This document shows, piece after piece, positions 1 through 7,871 of a DNA stretch of 64,000 nt (within the stretch, counting starts at the first letter, position 1; each line of letters opens with the position of its first letter). The stretch is from Pseudomonas palleroniana. Its GTDB lineage: Bacteria > Pseudomonadota > Gammaproteobacteria > Pseudomonadales > Pseudomonadaceae. The notes below the pieces were generated by a model. The model was not told the DNA's origin, did no database searches, and saw nothing but the letters and a program-made list of their open reading frames with translations. The position numbers and the translations under genes are program-made. The stretch is taken from positions 62,001 to 126,000 of the forward strand of contig NZ_PYWX01000017.1 in NCBI RefSeq assembly GCF_003031675.1, given 5' to 3'.

Positions 1-446
1 AGGTCCAACCAGGCGCCCTCGCCTCGGCACAGGTACTCCAGGCCACACAGTTGCAATGGCATGACATCCGTGGCGTAGCACGTTCGAAAGCGGCAGCGCT
101 CGCCCTGGATAGCCAGACTCTCGACTGCCGTATCCCGCGCCACACGAACACTGGGGCCCGCGCGTTTCAAAGGGTCAAATTGCAGGATGCTGAACGACGG
201 CAAGGGCCTCATGTAGTTGGGCCACAGCAGATGCATCAAGGAATGCGCCAGCTCCGGCAGTTCGTCCTCCAGCTTCTGGCGCAGACGACCGGTCAGGAAC
301 GCAAACCCCTCAAGCAATCGCTCGACGTCCGGGTCCTGACCCGGCTCCGCGAGAAACGGTGCCAAGGCCGGATTACGCTCGGAAAAACGCCGACCCAGCT
401 GGCGAAGTGCACTGAGTTCGCTCTGAAAATAACGGTTAAAAGCCAT
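1..446 (-). CDS. tssF: Type VI secretion baseplate subunit TssF, N-terminal part
   Basis: The minus strand encodes an open N-terminus beginning MAFNRYFQSELSALRQLG, the usual start of TssF (ImpG/VasA). TssF is a cytoplasmic baseplate protein that forms wedges with TssG and TssK under the contractile sheath. The visible ~148 residues include LLEGFAFLTGRLRQKLED and a following stretch on SLMHLLWPNYMRPLPS, both typical of the family. The gene runs off the left edge, so most of the protein (normally ~600 residues) is missing from view. Its start lies 11 nt inside the end of tssE, indicating one transcript with tight translational coupling. The reading frame and family identity are clear; nothing can be said about the C-terminus. 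Confidence 0.9.
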   Translation of the reverse strand, partial: MAFNRYFQSELSALRQLGRRFSERNPALAPFLAEPGQDPDVERLLEGFAFLTGRLRQKLEDELPELAHSLMHLLWPNYMRPLPSFSILQFDPLKRAGPSVRVARDTAVESLAIQGERCRFRTCYATDVMPLQLCGLEYLCRGEGAWLD

Positions 447-855
447 CGGTGCCGACCTCAACCCGTCCTGCATCATCCAGGCGCGCATGGAACACGACCG
501 CCTGGTTGACACCGTCGATGGCCATTTCGGCCTCAATGGCAAATGCCAAGGCCAGGGGTTCCCGAGCAATGGGAGACACTCTGACATGTACATTCGCCAA
601 CCTCGGTTCATAAGCCCGGATAAAACGCTCGATCAGCAAGCGCGACCGGGACAGCGACTCGTGCAGGCTGAGCCGCATGTCATTGAGGTCGGGCAGACCA
701 TAGTCCGGCAATGTCTGAACACTGCCTGCACGCGTACTGAGCATTTTTCCCAGATGTGCGGCGACGGACATCACGCCGCACGTTCGGCTCGAGCCCTCAC
801 ATTCCAGGCGCTCGAACAGGCTATTGCGATGGGGCATTCCCTGGCCTCCGCTCAT
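436..855 (-). CDS. tssE: Type VI secretion baseplate subunit TssE
   Basis: A 139-residue gp25/lysozyme-like protein, about the usual TssE length. It forms part of the baseplate wedge and helps start sheath assembly. Family features include LSRSRLLIERFIRAYEPRL near residues 70-88, followed by a beta-rich half (VHVRVSP, LAFAIEAEM). The start codon overlaps the tssC stop as ATGA, and the stop overlaps the tssF start, so it sits between two coupled genes. An alternative start at the internal Met (MPHRN) six residues in is possible. The identification rests on the fold signature and gene order. Confidence 0.88.
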   Translation of the reverse strand: MSGGQGMPHRNSLFERLECEGSSRTCGVMSVAAHLGKMLSTRAGSVQTLPDYGLPDLNDMRLSLHESLSRSRLLIERFIRAYEPRLANVHVRVSPIAREPLALAFAIEAEMAIDGVNQAVVFHARLDDAGRVEVGTDGF

Positions 856-2330
856 TCTTTATCGAGCTTTCCGACCAGGGACAATGTGAAGTCTGCCCCC
901 ATGTACTTGAAGTGCGGGCGCACACTCAAATTGACCCGATACCAGCCCGGCTCGCCCTCGACATCGCTGACGACAATGCGCGCTGCACGCAATGGCCTAC
1001 GCCCACGCACCTCGGCACTGGGGTTTTCCTGGTCGGCCACGTATTGGCGAATCCACTTGTTGAGCTCCAGCTCCAGGTCCGTGCGCTCCTTCCACGAGCC
1101 CAATTGCTCGCGTTGCAGCACCTTGAGGTAATGGGCCAGGCGGTTTACGACCATCATGTAAGGCAGCTGGGTGCCAAGCCGGTAATTCAGCTCGGCGGCC
1201 TTGCCCTCTTCACTGATGCCGAAGGTCTTGGCCTTTTGCACTGAGCTGGCGGAAAAGAACGCTGCGTTGTCACTGCCCTTGCGCATGGTCAGGGCAATGA
1301 AGCCCTCTTGCGCGAGTTCATATTCACGCCGATCTGAAACCAGGACCTCGGTAGGAATTTTGGTTTCGATCTCACCCATGCTCTGGAAATGATGCAAGGG
1401 AAGATCTTCGACCGCCCCGCCACTCTGTGGGCCGATGATGTTCGGGCACCAGCGAAAACGCGCGAAGCTGTCGGTCAATCTTGTGGCAAACGCGTAGGCG
1501 GTATTACCCCATAGATAATGCTCGTGGCTGTTGACCACATTTTCCTGGTAGGCAAAGGTTCTCACCGGGCATTCCAGGGGATCGTACGGGGTTCGCAGCA
1601 GAAAGCGCGGTACGGTCAAGGCAATGTAACGGGCGTCTTCGCTCTGCCGAAAACTTTGCCACTTGGCAAACTGCGGGCCTTCGAAATGGTCCCTGAGGTC
1701 CTTCAGGTCGGGTAATCCGGTGAAGCTTTCCAGCCCGAAGAAGCTCGGGCCGGCAGCGGCGATGAAAGGGGCATGGGCCATGCACGCGACACTGGCGACG
1801 TATTGCATGAGCTTCACATCGGGTGCGCTGGGGGATAGGTAATAGTTGGAAATGATCGCGCCTACCGGCTGACCGCCGAACTGGCCGTACTCGGCGCTGT
1901 AGATATGCTTGTACAGCCCCGACTGGGTAATTTCCGAGGCGTCTTCAAAATCGTCCAGCAGGTCCGTGCGCGAGACATTCAGCAGTTCGATCTTGATGTT
2001 CTCGCGAAAATCGGTGCGTTCGACCAGTAACTGCAACCCTCTCCAGGAAGCCTCCAGCGCCTGGAAATCCGGATGATGCAGAATCTCATCCATTTGTTGA
2101 CTGAGCTTGATATCGATCTCGGCAATCATCCGGTCGACCAGGTGTTTCTTGACCGGTTCTGCACGGTTGTGCGGCTTGACCAGCTCTTCGATAAACGCCG
2201 ACACGCCGCGCTTGGCGATGCCGTAAGCCTCGTCGTCGGCGCTCAATAATGTCTGGGCAATAATGTTATCGAGGATGCTGCCCTCGACGGAGCCTTGCAG
2301 CGGCTGCGAGTTGCTTGGGGTGGTCGTCAT
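852..2330 (-). CDS. tssC: Type VI secretion contractile sheath large subunit TssC
   Basis: At 492 residues this matches the TssC/VipB/EvpB family in length and sequence. TssC pairs with TssB to build the cytoplasmic sheath whose contraction drives the Hcp tube outward. Recognisable blocks include HPDFQALEASWRGLQLLVER (residues ~85-105), the FGGQPVGAIISNYYLSPS region (~150) and a C-terminal SVRPHFKYMGADFTLSL segment just before the end. It follows tssB after a 27-nt gap and overlaps tssE by 4 nt. No truncation or frameshift is visible. Confidence 0.97.
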   Translation of the reverse strand: MTTTPSNSQPLQGSVEGSILDNIIAQTLLSADDEAYGIAKRGVSAFIEELVKPHNRAEPVKKHLVDRMIAEIDIKLSQQMDEILHHPDFQALEASWRGLQLLVERTDFRENIKIELLNVSRTDLLDDFEDASEITQSGLYKHIYSAEYGQFGGQPVGAIISNYYLSPSAPDVKLMQYVASVACMAHAPFIAAAGPSFFGLESFTGLPDLKDLRDHFEGPQFAKWQSFRQSEDARYIALTVPRFLLRTPYDPLECPVRTFAYQENVVNSHEHYLWGNTAYAFATRLTDSFARFRWCPNIIGPQSGGAVEDLPLHHFQSMGEIETKIPTEVLVSDRREYELAQEGFIALTMRKGSDNAAFFSASSVQKAKTFGISEEGKAAELNYRLGTQLPYMMVVNRLAHYLKVLQREQLGSWKERTDLELELNKWIRQYVADQENPSAEVRGRRPLRAARIVVSDVEGEPGWYRVNLSVRPHFKYMGADFTLSLVGKLDKE

Positions 2331-2357
2331 GCTGTCAGTGTCCTTTTACTGAAAATG

Positions 2358-2855
2358 TCAGGCATCTGGATTGTTCAACCCGAGTTCGGCCAGAACCCGA
2401 GCGCGGGAACCGTCGTCGGCCAACGCCTGTTCGATGGCTTTGCGAAAACTGGGGGTGTTACCCAGCGGCCCCTTGAGTGCCATCAACGCTTCACGCAGTA
2501 CCATCAGCTTCTGCAATGCGGGAATTTGCTCGACGAGATTCGCCGGGTTGAAATCCTTCATCGAATTGATCCGCACCTCGACGGCCAGCTCCTCGACCTC
2601 AGCCGCCTCCTGCAGGCGATTGGGCACACTCAACGTCAAGCTGAGCGCCTGTTTCGCCAACACCTCATCAAGGGTGTTCTTGTCGATGCCGATGGGCTTT
2701 CTATCCTCGAGCTTGCGCGGGTCTTCACGCTGGGAGAAATCCCCCAGCACCAGCAACTTCAGCGGTAGCTCGATCTCCTCCTGAACCCCGCCGACCGCAG
2801 GTTTGAAGGTGATGTTGATACGTTCCTTGGGGGCTACCGAACCGTCTTTGGCCAT
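2358..2855 (-). CDS. tssB: Type VI secretion contractile sheath small subunit TssB
   Basis: A 165-residue protein of the TssB/VipA family, partner of TssC in the sheath. The chosen start gives MAKDGSVAPKERINITF, the classic beginning, and is preceded by AAGGAG. The frame stays open further upstream, but that extension would lie inside tssA. Conserved segments are ELPLKLLVLGDFSQRED (residues ~35-52), a SMKDFNPANLVEQIP block (~105-120) and a Leu-rich helix around LREALMALKGPLGN. The gene lies 25 nt after tssA. Identity is secure. Confidence 0.96.
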   Translation of the reverse strand: MAKDGSVAPKERINITFKPAVGGVQEEIELPLKLLVLGDFSQREDPRKLEDRKPIGIDKNTLDEVLAKQALSLTLSVPNRLQEAAEVEELAVEVRINSMKDFNPANLVEQIPALQKLMVLREALMALKGPLGNTPSFRKAIEQALADDGSRARVLAELGLNNPDA

Positions 2856-2880
2856 GTTGTTTCTCCTTTTTGATCGGGCT

Positions 2881-4434
2881 TCATTCAAGTACTGCTTCAA
2901 GGTCGAAGTGGCACAACCGGCGATGGGTGAGATCCTTGCTTTCGCGCACGGCGTGACTTTGTGGCAAGCGGTCATAGCAGCGATACAGCAGCCGAGCGAC
3001 TTGCAGAGCCAGTTGCGGCTCCCAGCGTTCGAGCCCGGCGCGTTGCAATTCGAGGTCCAGTTGTTCCAGCTGAACCCTGCCCAGGTCGTGCTTGCCGGCC
3101 CGCATGCACAACCGGGCGAGTGCGAGTTGCCAGTGGAAACGGGCCCGTTCGCCGCGTGCCGCCTGCTGCCCTTGCTTGAGCACAGCAACCGCGGCCTTGA
3201 GTCCTTCCTTGCGCAGCACCGGCATCACCGCCTGCAAGGCCGCATCCCACGATTCGCCTGCCACATCGGGCACAACGCTGGAGGGCTCGGTCCTTTGCAG
3301 GTGACGCATGACGTGCAGGCTGATCCATTCACAGGTGGCCGGATCCGCGAACGGTGTGCCGTCGTCGAACCTGTAGTCAGGCAAGCCCGGCAGGCGTTGC
3401 AGGAGCAAAGCGAAATGCATTTCCAGCTCGGTCCTGGCGGGTTCTGCCTGCAACGCCTCAAGGCACTCCCAGGCCATACGCAGTCCGTCAAACCAGAACA
3501 ATGCACCGGCCAGGCTGACTTCAAGCTCCAGCAACAGATCAGCGTAATGACCTTGGCTGAGGCGCTCCTGACAACGCTTGAGTTTGTCGGCAGAGAGCGG
3601 GCGCAGAGCCGTAACGCGCTCACCATTGGCGTCGGGATAATTGATGAGCGTCAGCCACGCCAAGGTGCGGCTCAGGCGCAATGCACGAACGTCACTGGCA
3701 CTCTGGCGCAACCACCAGGCGCACAAAGGACGGGCCTGCTCCTGCAAGGCGCGTAGTAATTTGTACGCGTCTTTTTCGTTGTTCACCGCCGGCTCCGGCT
3801 TGAGCAATTGCGTGGTCGCCTGCTTGACCTGGGCAATCACACTCAAGACACCGCCAGGCTCAGCCTCGCTTCGCGAAGTACGTGCCAAACGCTCCGACAG
3901 CTGCCTGCGGATCGGTAACAACAGGGGTGCGTCCGCTCCAAGATGCTGGTCCCATAGCTCATCGAGTCGGATGAGTTGGTCATGCAACGCCTGAAACAAA
4001 GGCCGCTGATCCAGAAGCGAAAGGTCCTGCGCAAAGAGCTGCTCCAGCCGCAGCACCAACCAGCCCAACGCGGCAACGCGTGTACGCGGCTTGACCGGGT
4101 AGACCACAACCCAGTGATGCTCACAGAGATGCCGCAGCAGGCCGAGCCCCGCCAACAGCCCGGCGAATGAATCACGCTGATGAAGGGCCCAGGTCAACCA
4201 GACGGCGACTCGCAGGTCCTTGGAATGCTCACGCAAAAAGTGCTCGCTGAGCGCACTGACCTTCTGCCAATCGGGCAGGCTCGCGCCATGAATCGAATGC
4301 GCTTTGCCCAGCTCCGCTTCCAGTGCCTCGAACTCGCCTGAGAAGCGCATATCACTTCCAGCAAACGCGTTTGGCGAACACGGTCGCCGCGCCAATTCAA
4401 GGTAATAGTCGCAAAGCTTTTCTGAGTAATCCAT
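2881..4434 (-). CDS. tssA: Type VI secretion protein TssA (ImpA_N / VasJ type)
   Basis: A 517-residue cytoplasmic protein with an N-terminal ImpA_N-like domain (residues ~20-130, with LAGLGLLRHLCEHHWVVVYP) and a long helical C-terminal VasJ-type domain ending FDLEAVLE. TssA proteins cap or prime the growing sheath and tube at the baseplate. It is the first gene of the leftward operon tssABCEF and faces hcp across an AT-rich spacer. The length and long C-terminal domain suggest the VasJ-like TssA class rather than the short form, but the subclass is a guess from the sequence. Confidence 0.9.
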   Translation of the reverse strand: MDYSEKLCDYYLELARRPCSPNAFAGSDMRFSGEFEALEAELGKAHSIHGASLPDWQKVSALSEHFLREHSKDLRVAVWLTWALHQRDSFAGLLAGLGLLRHLCEHHWVVVYPVKPRTRVAALGWLVLRLEQLFAQDLSLLDQRPLFQALHDQLIRLDELWDQHLGADAPLLLPIRRQLSERLARTSRSEAEPGGVLSVIAQVKQATTQLLKPEPAVNNEKDAYKLLRALQEQARPLCAWWLRQSASDVRALRLSRTLAWLTLINYPDANGERVTALRPLSADKLKRCQERLSQGHYADLLLELEVSLAGALFWFDGLRMAWECLEALQAEPARTELEMHFALLLQRLPGLPDYRFDDGTPFADPATCEWISLHVMRHLQRTEPSSVVPDVAGESWDAALQAVMPVLRKEGLKAAVAVLKQGQQAARGERARFHWQLALARLCMRAGKHDLGRVQLEQLDLELQRAGLERWEPQLALQVARLLYRCYDRLPQSHAVRESKDLTHRRLCHFDLEAVLE

Positions 4435-4826
4435 TTAGAGGCGCACACAACTATCCATCACAGGAAAAGCAAACTAACCGCTTTTTAGATGCGTATCAGA
4501 ATGCCATTTAACTTTCATCCAGCGAGTGAATGAAGTGTGCGAACACTAGCCATGCCCGAGCCAATCATCAAGCAACAGAAAATCACTTAAGGAATTTCCT
4601 ACAACCCAATAAAAACAAGGACTGCGCAACAAATTGCACAGTCAAAACGATCAAAAAATCGCGTCATACCCCAGCACTCAACAGTAACAACCAAAACTGC
4701 ACGAGCAACTAACTGCACATACATGCGCAAACAACTACCAAAAAAATTGCGAAACTCTCATCACAACTTACCAACATTCCCCGATTAATTCTTCCGCCCC
4801 CTTATTTCATTGACCCTTCCAATTTC
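4435..4826. other. AT-rich divergent intergenic region between tssA and hcp
   Basis: This ~400-nt stretch is strikingly poor in G and rich in A and C on the plus strand compared with its high-GC flanks. It must hold the promoter of the leftward tss operon and upstream control sites for hcp. No convincing gene is seen: short frames here give low-complexity Asn/Thr/Lys-rich peptides without a family match. A convincing sigma-54 promoter for the tssA side was not found. Low GC could reflect H-NS-type (MvaT/MvaU) silencing, which is inference. Confidence 0.6.
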
Positions 4827-4842
4827 AGGCACGCTTCTTGTT
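4827..4842 (+). promoter_or_regulatory. Sigma-54 (-24/-12) promoter of hcp
   Basis: The site reads AGGCACG-CTTC-TTGTT, against the RpoN consensus TGGCACG-N4-TTGCW. The GG and the -12 G are exactly 12 nt apart. It lies about 73 nt before the hcp ATG, leaving a leader of roughly 60 nt. RpoN control of hcp operons is known in several Pseudomonas and Vibrio T6SS clusters. The -12 C is replaced by T, so strength is uncertain. Confidence 0.75.
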
Positions 4843-4914
4843 ATAGGAACTACTCGCCCGTCCGGCAACGAAGCCGTTCGGCAATCCCTACTTAATCAGG
4901 CAAGGAAACCAGTC

Positions 4915-5430
4915 ATGCCAACACCCGCGTACCTCTCCGTCACCGGCGTCAAACAAGGTTTGATTACGGCGGGTACATTCACCCAGGACTCAGTAGGCAA
5001 TCTTTTTCAGGAAGGTCATGAAGATCAGATCCTGGTGCAGGCATTTGCTCACCAGGTGATCATTCCCCGCGACCCGCAATCAGGCCAGCCGACGGGGCAA
5101 CGGGTACATAAGCCCCTCATGATCAGCAAGATTTTCGACAAATCCTCACCGCTGCTATTCAGCGCACTGACCTCAGGCGAGGAAGTGTCGTGCCGGCTCG
5201 AATGGTTCCGCACTTCGTCAGCCGGAACCCAGGAACACTACTTCACCATGGAGCTCGAGGGCGCGACCATCGTGGACATTCAATCGCGCATGCCCAACTG
5301 CCAGGACCCTGACAACGCGCATTTCACCCATCTGGAGGATGTGTATTTCACCTATCGCAAAATCGTCTGGACCCACGAAGTCGCCGGCACGTCCGGCTCT
5401 GACGACTGGCGCAGCCCAGTGGCCAGTTAA
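4915..5430 (+). CDS. hcp: Type VI secretion tube protein Hcp
   Basis: A 171-residue Hcp-family protein beginning MPTPAYLSVTGVKQGLIT. Hexameric rings of it stack into the inner tube, and it is itself secreted. Family marks are TFTQDSVGNLFQEGHED (residues ~20-37), a KPLMISKIFDKSSPLL segment (~66-82) and a closing VYFTYRKIVWTHE strand. The chosen ATG fits the family start; the in-frame ATG 105 nt upstream lies before the sigma-54 promoter. It is transcribed away from tssABCEF, and no vgrG is seen next to it inside the window. Confidence 0.96.
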   Translation: MPTPAYLSVTGVKQGLITAGTFTQDSVGNLFQEGHEDQILVQAFAHQVIIPRDPQSGQPTGQRVHKPLMISKIFDKSSPLLFSALTSGEEVSCRLEWFRTSSAGTQEHYFTMELEGATIVDIQSRMPNCQDPDNAHFTHLEDVYFTYRKIVWTHEVAGTSGSDDWRSPVAS

Positions 5431-5531
5431 GTAAGGCTCACGCAGGACCGGCAGCCAGGGAAGGCGCCGCTCCTGCTGCTGGAGGCGTGGGTACCTACAG
5501 CAACAACGGCCGTGACGCGCTGTCTGCCGTG

Positions 5532-5591
5532 TTTTGATCTTGCTTTTGATCTGCTCTAGATCTGCTCTAGATCTGCTTTTGATCTTGATCT
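5532..5591. repeat. Short tandem repeat, ~11-bp unit containing GATCTGCTCTA
   Basis: Units related to GATCTGCTCTA and GATCTGCTTTT run head to tail about five times, with exact copies at the centre. The array sits between hcp and a large palindromic element. Tracts of this kind commonly accompany that element in fluorescent pseudomonads, from general knowledge. No coding function is apparent. Confidence 0.8.
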
Positions 5592-5617
5592 CAGGCGCCC
5601 CGTTAAACCACGCTGGC

Positions 5618-5722
5618 CGAACGCAGGTTTGAATCCGTGGGTAACCCGGCAGGACGCCGGGTTAGCCGCCCCGCGCCATGGATGGCGCGTGGCGGCGGCC
5701 CACGGATTCAAACCTGCGTTCG
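5618..5722. repeat. Large palindromic intergenic repeat
   Basis: A perfect 24-nt inverted repeat (5618-5641 and 5699-5722, beginning CGAACGCAGGTTTGAATCC) encloses a second dyad (AACCCGGC...GCCGGGTT) and a third (CGCGCCATGGATGGCGCG). Together they could fold into a long cruciform or hairpin. A characteristic tail continues to about 5826 with CCTTTTGCTTACTTTT and CCTTTCCAAAAGTG. This resembles the larger repeat families of P. fluorescens genomes. No protein is encoded. Confidence 0.8.
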
Positions 5723-5892
5723 GGCACACCGAGCCTGAGCGAGGTGCCGAGTGGTGGGGCAAAGGCCTTTTGCTTACTTTTGGGCCTTTCCAAAAGTGAG
5801 CCGCTGTAAGAGCGGAACCCTAAGCCGCCGTTACCGCAGCAATGGATATGTACACAACCCATTCCGACATCCTGGTCGGCCCATAGGCCGCC

Positions 5893-5915
5893 ACGGGAGC
5901 AAGCCCCCTCACCAC
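5893..5915. repeat. Single REP-type element
   Basis: CGGGAGCAAGCCCCCTC is the same core seen in several other gaps of this window. It lies just downstream of the aldo/keto reductase stop codon and could act as its 3' hairpin. Confidence 0.65.
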
Positions 5916-5920
5916 AGGGG

Positions 5921-6742
5921 CTACACCATCGCCAACGGATGCTTACGCCTGGGCGCACCAAATACACGATCAATCGCATCCAGATCATGCTCATCCAACA
6001 CCAGTTTCGCAGCCCCGGCATTAAGCCGCACATGCTCAGGCTTGACCGCCTTGGGGATCGCAATCACCCCTTCCTGCCGCAAAACCCAAGCAAGGCAAAC
6101 CTGGGCAGGCGTCACATCATGGCGATGAGCAACCTGCTTGAGCGTGGAACTGGACAACAGCTCACCGCCTTGCGCAATCGGGCAATAAGCCATCAACGGC
6201 AAATGATGTTGCTGCCACCACGGCAGCAAGTCGAACTCGATACCGCGCTCTTCGATGTTGTAGAGCACCTGGTTGGTCGCACAGGCCGGCGATGCCAGCT
6301 CCTGCAGGTCGGCGACATCAAAATTGGAGACACCCCAACGGCCGATCTTGCCGGCCTCACGCAGGCGCTCGAACGCTTCGACGGTTTCTTCAAGGGGATA
6401 CTGACCACGCCAATGCAACAGATACAAGTCAATGTAGTCCGTGCCCAAGCGTTGCAGGCTGGCTTCGCAGGCTCGTGGAACGCCCTGGTGACTGGCATTG
6501 TGAGGGTACACCTTGCTGACCAGGAACACCTGGTCACGCCTGCCGCGAATAGCTTCGCCGACCACCCGTTCGGCGCCGCCCTCGCCGTACATTTCGGCGG
6601 TATCGATCAGGCGCATGCCCTCGTCGATACCCAACTGCAACGCGGCCACTTCGGCGCGGTGCTGGTCCGGGTTTTCGCCCATGCGCCAGGTCCCCTGGCC
6701 GATGACCGGCACAGGAATGCCAGCCAGATCAATGGTACGCAT
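5921..6742 (-). CDS. Aldo/keto reductase
   Basis: A 273-residue NAD(P)H-dependent oxidoreductase of the aldo/keto reductase superfamily, a cytoplasmic TIM-barrel enzyme reducing aldehydes or ketones. The catalytic tetrad is visible: Asp47 and Tyr52 in DTAEMYGEGG, Lys77 in LVSKVYP and His110 in DLYLLHW. C-terminal cofactor motifs include IAIPKAVKPEHVRLN. It appears monocistronic, divergent from the DUF1543 gene with a ~105-nt gap. The substrate cannot be read from sequence. Confidence 0.93.
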   Translation of the reverse strand: MRTIDLAGIPVPVIGQGTWRMGENPDQHRAEVAALQLGIDEGMRLIDTAEMYGEGGAERVVGEAIRGRRDQVFLVSKVYPHNASHQGVPRACEASLQRLGTDYIDLYLLHWRGQYPLEETVEAFERLREAGKIGRWGVSNFDVADLQELASPACATNQVLYNIEERGIEFDLLPWWQQHHLPLMAYCPIAQGGELLSSSTLKQVAHRHDVTPAQVCLAWVLRQEGVIAIPKAVKPEHVRLNAGAAKLVLDEHDLDAIDRVFGAPRRKHPLAMV

Positions 6743-6847
6743 GACAATCTCCTGATGAGTTCGCAGGTCTAGAGTGTGGCACTGAGCGGACAGAAGGGTT
6801 CAATCGAAGTATGGTTACGTTTTGCCCACTCGCCAGGAAGCTCTCCC

Positions 6848-7342
6848 ATGCTGTTTGTAGTGATGCTCGGGGGCAAGCACCCCAGGGCCAGGATCGAAGT
6901 GCACGATGTGGTCTTTACCGTGGCAGATACGCTGCAAGCCACTTATCCGCAATTGCGCGACAACTGGTTCGGCAGCCCGTCCGGTATGCACATCGATGCG
7001 TGGATGGGGGTCGACGGTGTGGATGGCTGGAAAGTCGAAGTGAGCCACCTGGCGCCAAGCGCCGATGCCCAGCGGTTGTACTTCATCAACCTCGGCGGCT
7101 ATGAAGCCGGCGCCTTTGGCGAAGCTCATCACTACGTGCTGGTCGTGGCCCGCAACCCGCAGGAAGCCAAGGCCAAAGGCAAACAGAAGATGCTGAGCCA
7201 CTGGTCTCTGGCCCACACCGACCGTGTGATGGATGTCGACGACTGCCTGCCCATCGACCTGGTGGACGGCCGCTATATTCACCTCGTACAAGGCTCGCAT
7301 CGCCCCATCATTCAGCAAAATGACTATATCGTCCTGGGCTGA
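6848..7342 (+). CDS. DUF1543 domain-containing protein
   Basis: A 164-residue protein of unknown function from the DUF1543 family. The chosen start gives MLFVVMLGGKHPRARIEVHD, the family's usual N-terminus, with AGGAAG eight nt upstream. An in-frame start 72 nt earlier lacks this support. A second copy of the hydrophobic-strand theme (LYFINLGGYEAGAFGEAHHY, residues ~78-97) suggests the duplicated beta-alpha fold typical of the family. There is no signal peptide or membrane segment. Neighbours give no functional hint. Confidence 0.85.
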   Translation: MLFVVMLGGKHPRARIEVHDVVFTVADTLQATYPQLRDNWFGSPSGMHIDAWMGVDGVDGWKVEVSHLAPSADAQRLYFINLGGYEAGAFGEAHHYVLVVARNPQEAKAKGKQKMLSHWSLAHTDRVMDVDDCLPIDLVDGRYIHLVQGSHRPIIQQNDYIVLG

Positions 7343-7459
7343 GCACAGGCAGTTCCTGGGCGTTCAAGAATGACCGCTGGTTCATCGGATCGGAACTTTG
7401 CCAGGAAATAACCGCCTGAATCCGGTAGGCTCACCCTTTTCATTCAAGGAGTTACTCCC

Positions 7460-7741
7460 ATGGCCAAAGCCACCGCCCGTCATATCCTCGTTTCCACCGA
7501 AGACAAGTGCAACGAACTGAAGGCCCAAATCGAAGGCGGCGCTGATTTCGCAGAAATCGCCAAAGCCAACTCCAGCTGCCCTTCCAGCCGTCAAGGCGGT
7601 GACCTGGGTTCGTTCGGTCCAGGCCAGATGGTCAAGGAATTCGACACCGTCGTATTCAGCGCCCCGATCAATACCGTGCAAGGCCCGGTGAAGACCCAGT
7701 TCGGTTACCACCTGCTGGAAGTCACCAGCCGCCAGGACTGA
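7460..7741 (+). CDS. ppiC: Peptidyl-prolyl cis-trans isomerase, parvulin type
   Basis: A 93-residue single-domain parvulin (PpiC/rotamase) that accelerates prolyl bond isomerisation in the cytoplasm. Features are ARHILVSTEDKCNELKAQI at the start, the GGDLGSFGPGQMVKEFD loop and the C-terminal TQFGYHLLEV strand with the active-site His. An AAGGAG site lies ahead of the ATG. A likely terminator follows. A second parvulin of similar size is present 14 kb away. Confidence 0.95.
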   Translation: MAKATARHILVSTEDKCNELKAQIEGGADFAEIAKANSSCPSSRQGGDLGSFGPGQMVKEFDTVVFSAPINTVQGPVKTQFGYHLLEVTSRQD

Positions 7742-7764
7742 TCCCGTCCGCGCTGATGCGATAA

Positions 7765-7794
7765 ACAACGGCCCGCCTCTTGGTGGGCCGTTGT
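7765..7794 (+). terminator. Stem-loop terminator after ppiC
   Basis: ACAACGGCCCGCC pairs with GGTGGGCCGTTGT around a TCTT loop, with one G-T pair. It lies ~25 nt after the ppiC stop. There is no strong T-run behind it, so termination efficiency is uncertain. Confidence 0.6.
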
Positions 7795-7871
7795 GCATGT
7801 GATGACTGGCGACACGGATGCCGTTAGCGTACAAGTCCCTATTCTTCTTCACCCGGCGTTCAAGGCTGATA

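Noticed and set aside
4530..4712. Possible 60-residue protein in the tssA-hcp gap
   Set aside because: Low-complexity Asn/Thr/Lys-rich product in an AT-rich control region, without ribosome-binding site or family match.
4725..4745. Possible sigma-54 promoter reading leftward toward tssA (TGGTAG...TTTGC)
   Set aside because: The GG to GC distance is 11 rather than 12 nt and the -24 box is poor.
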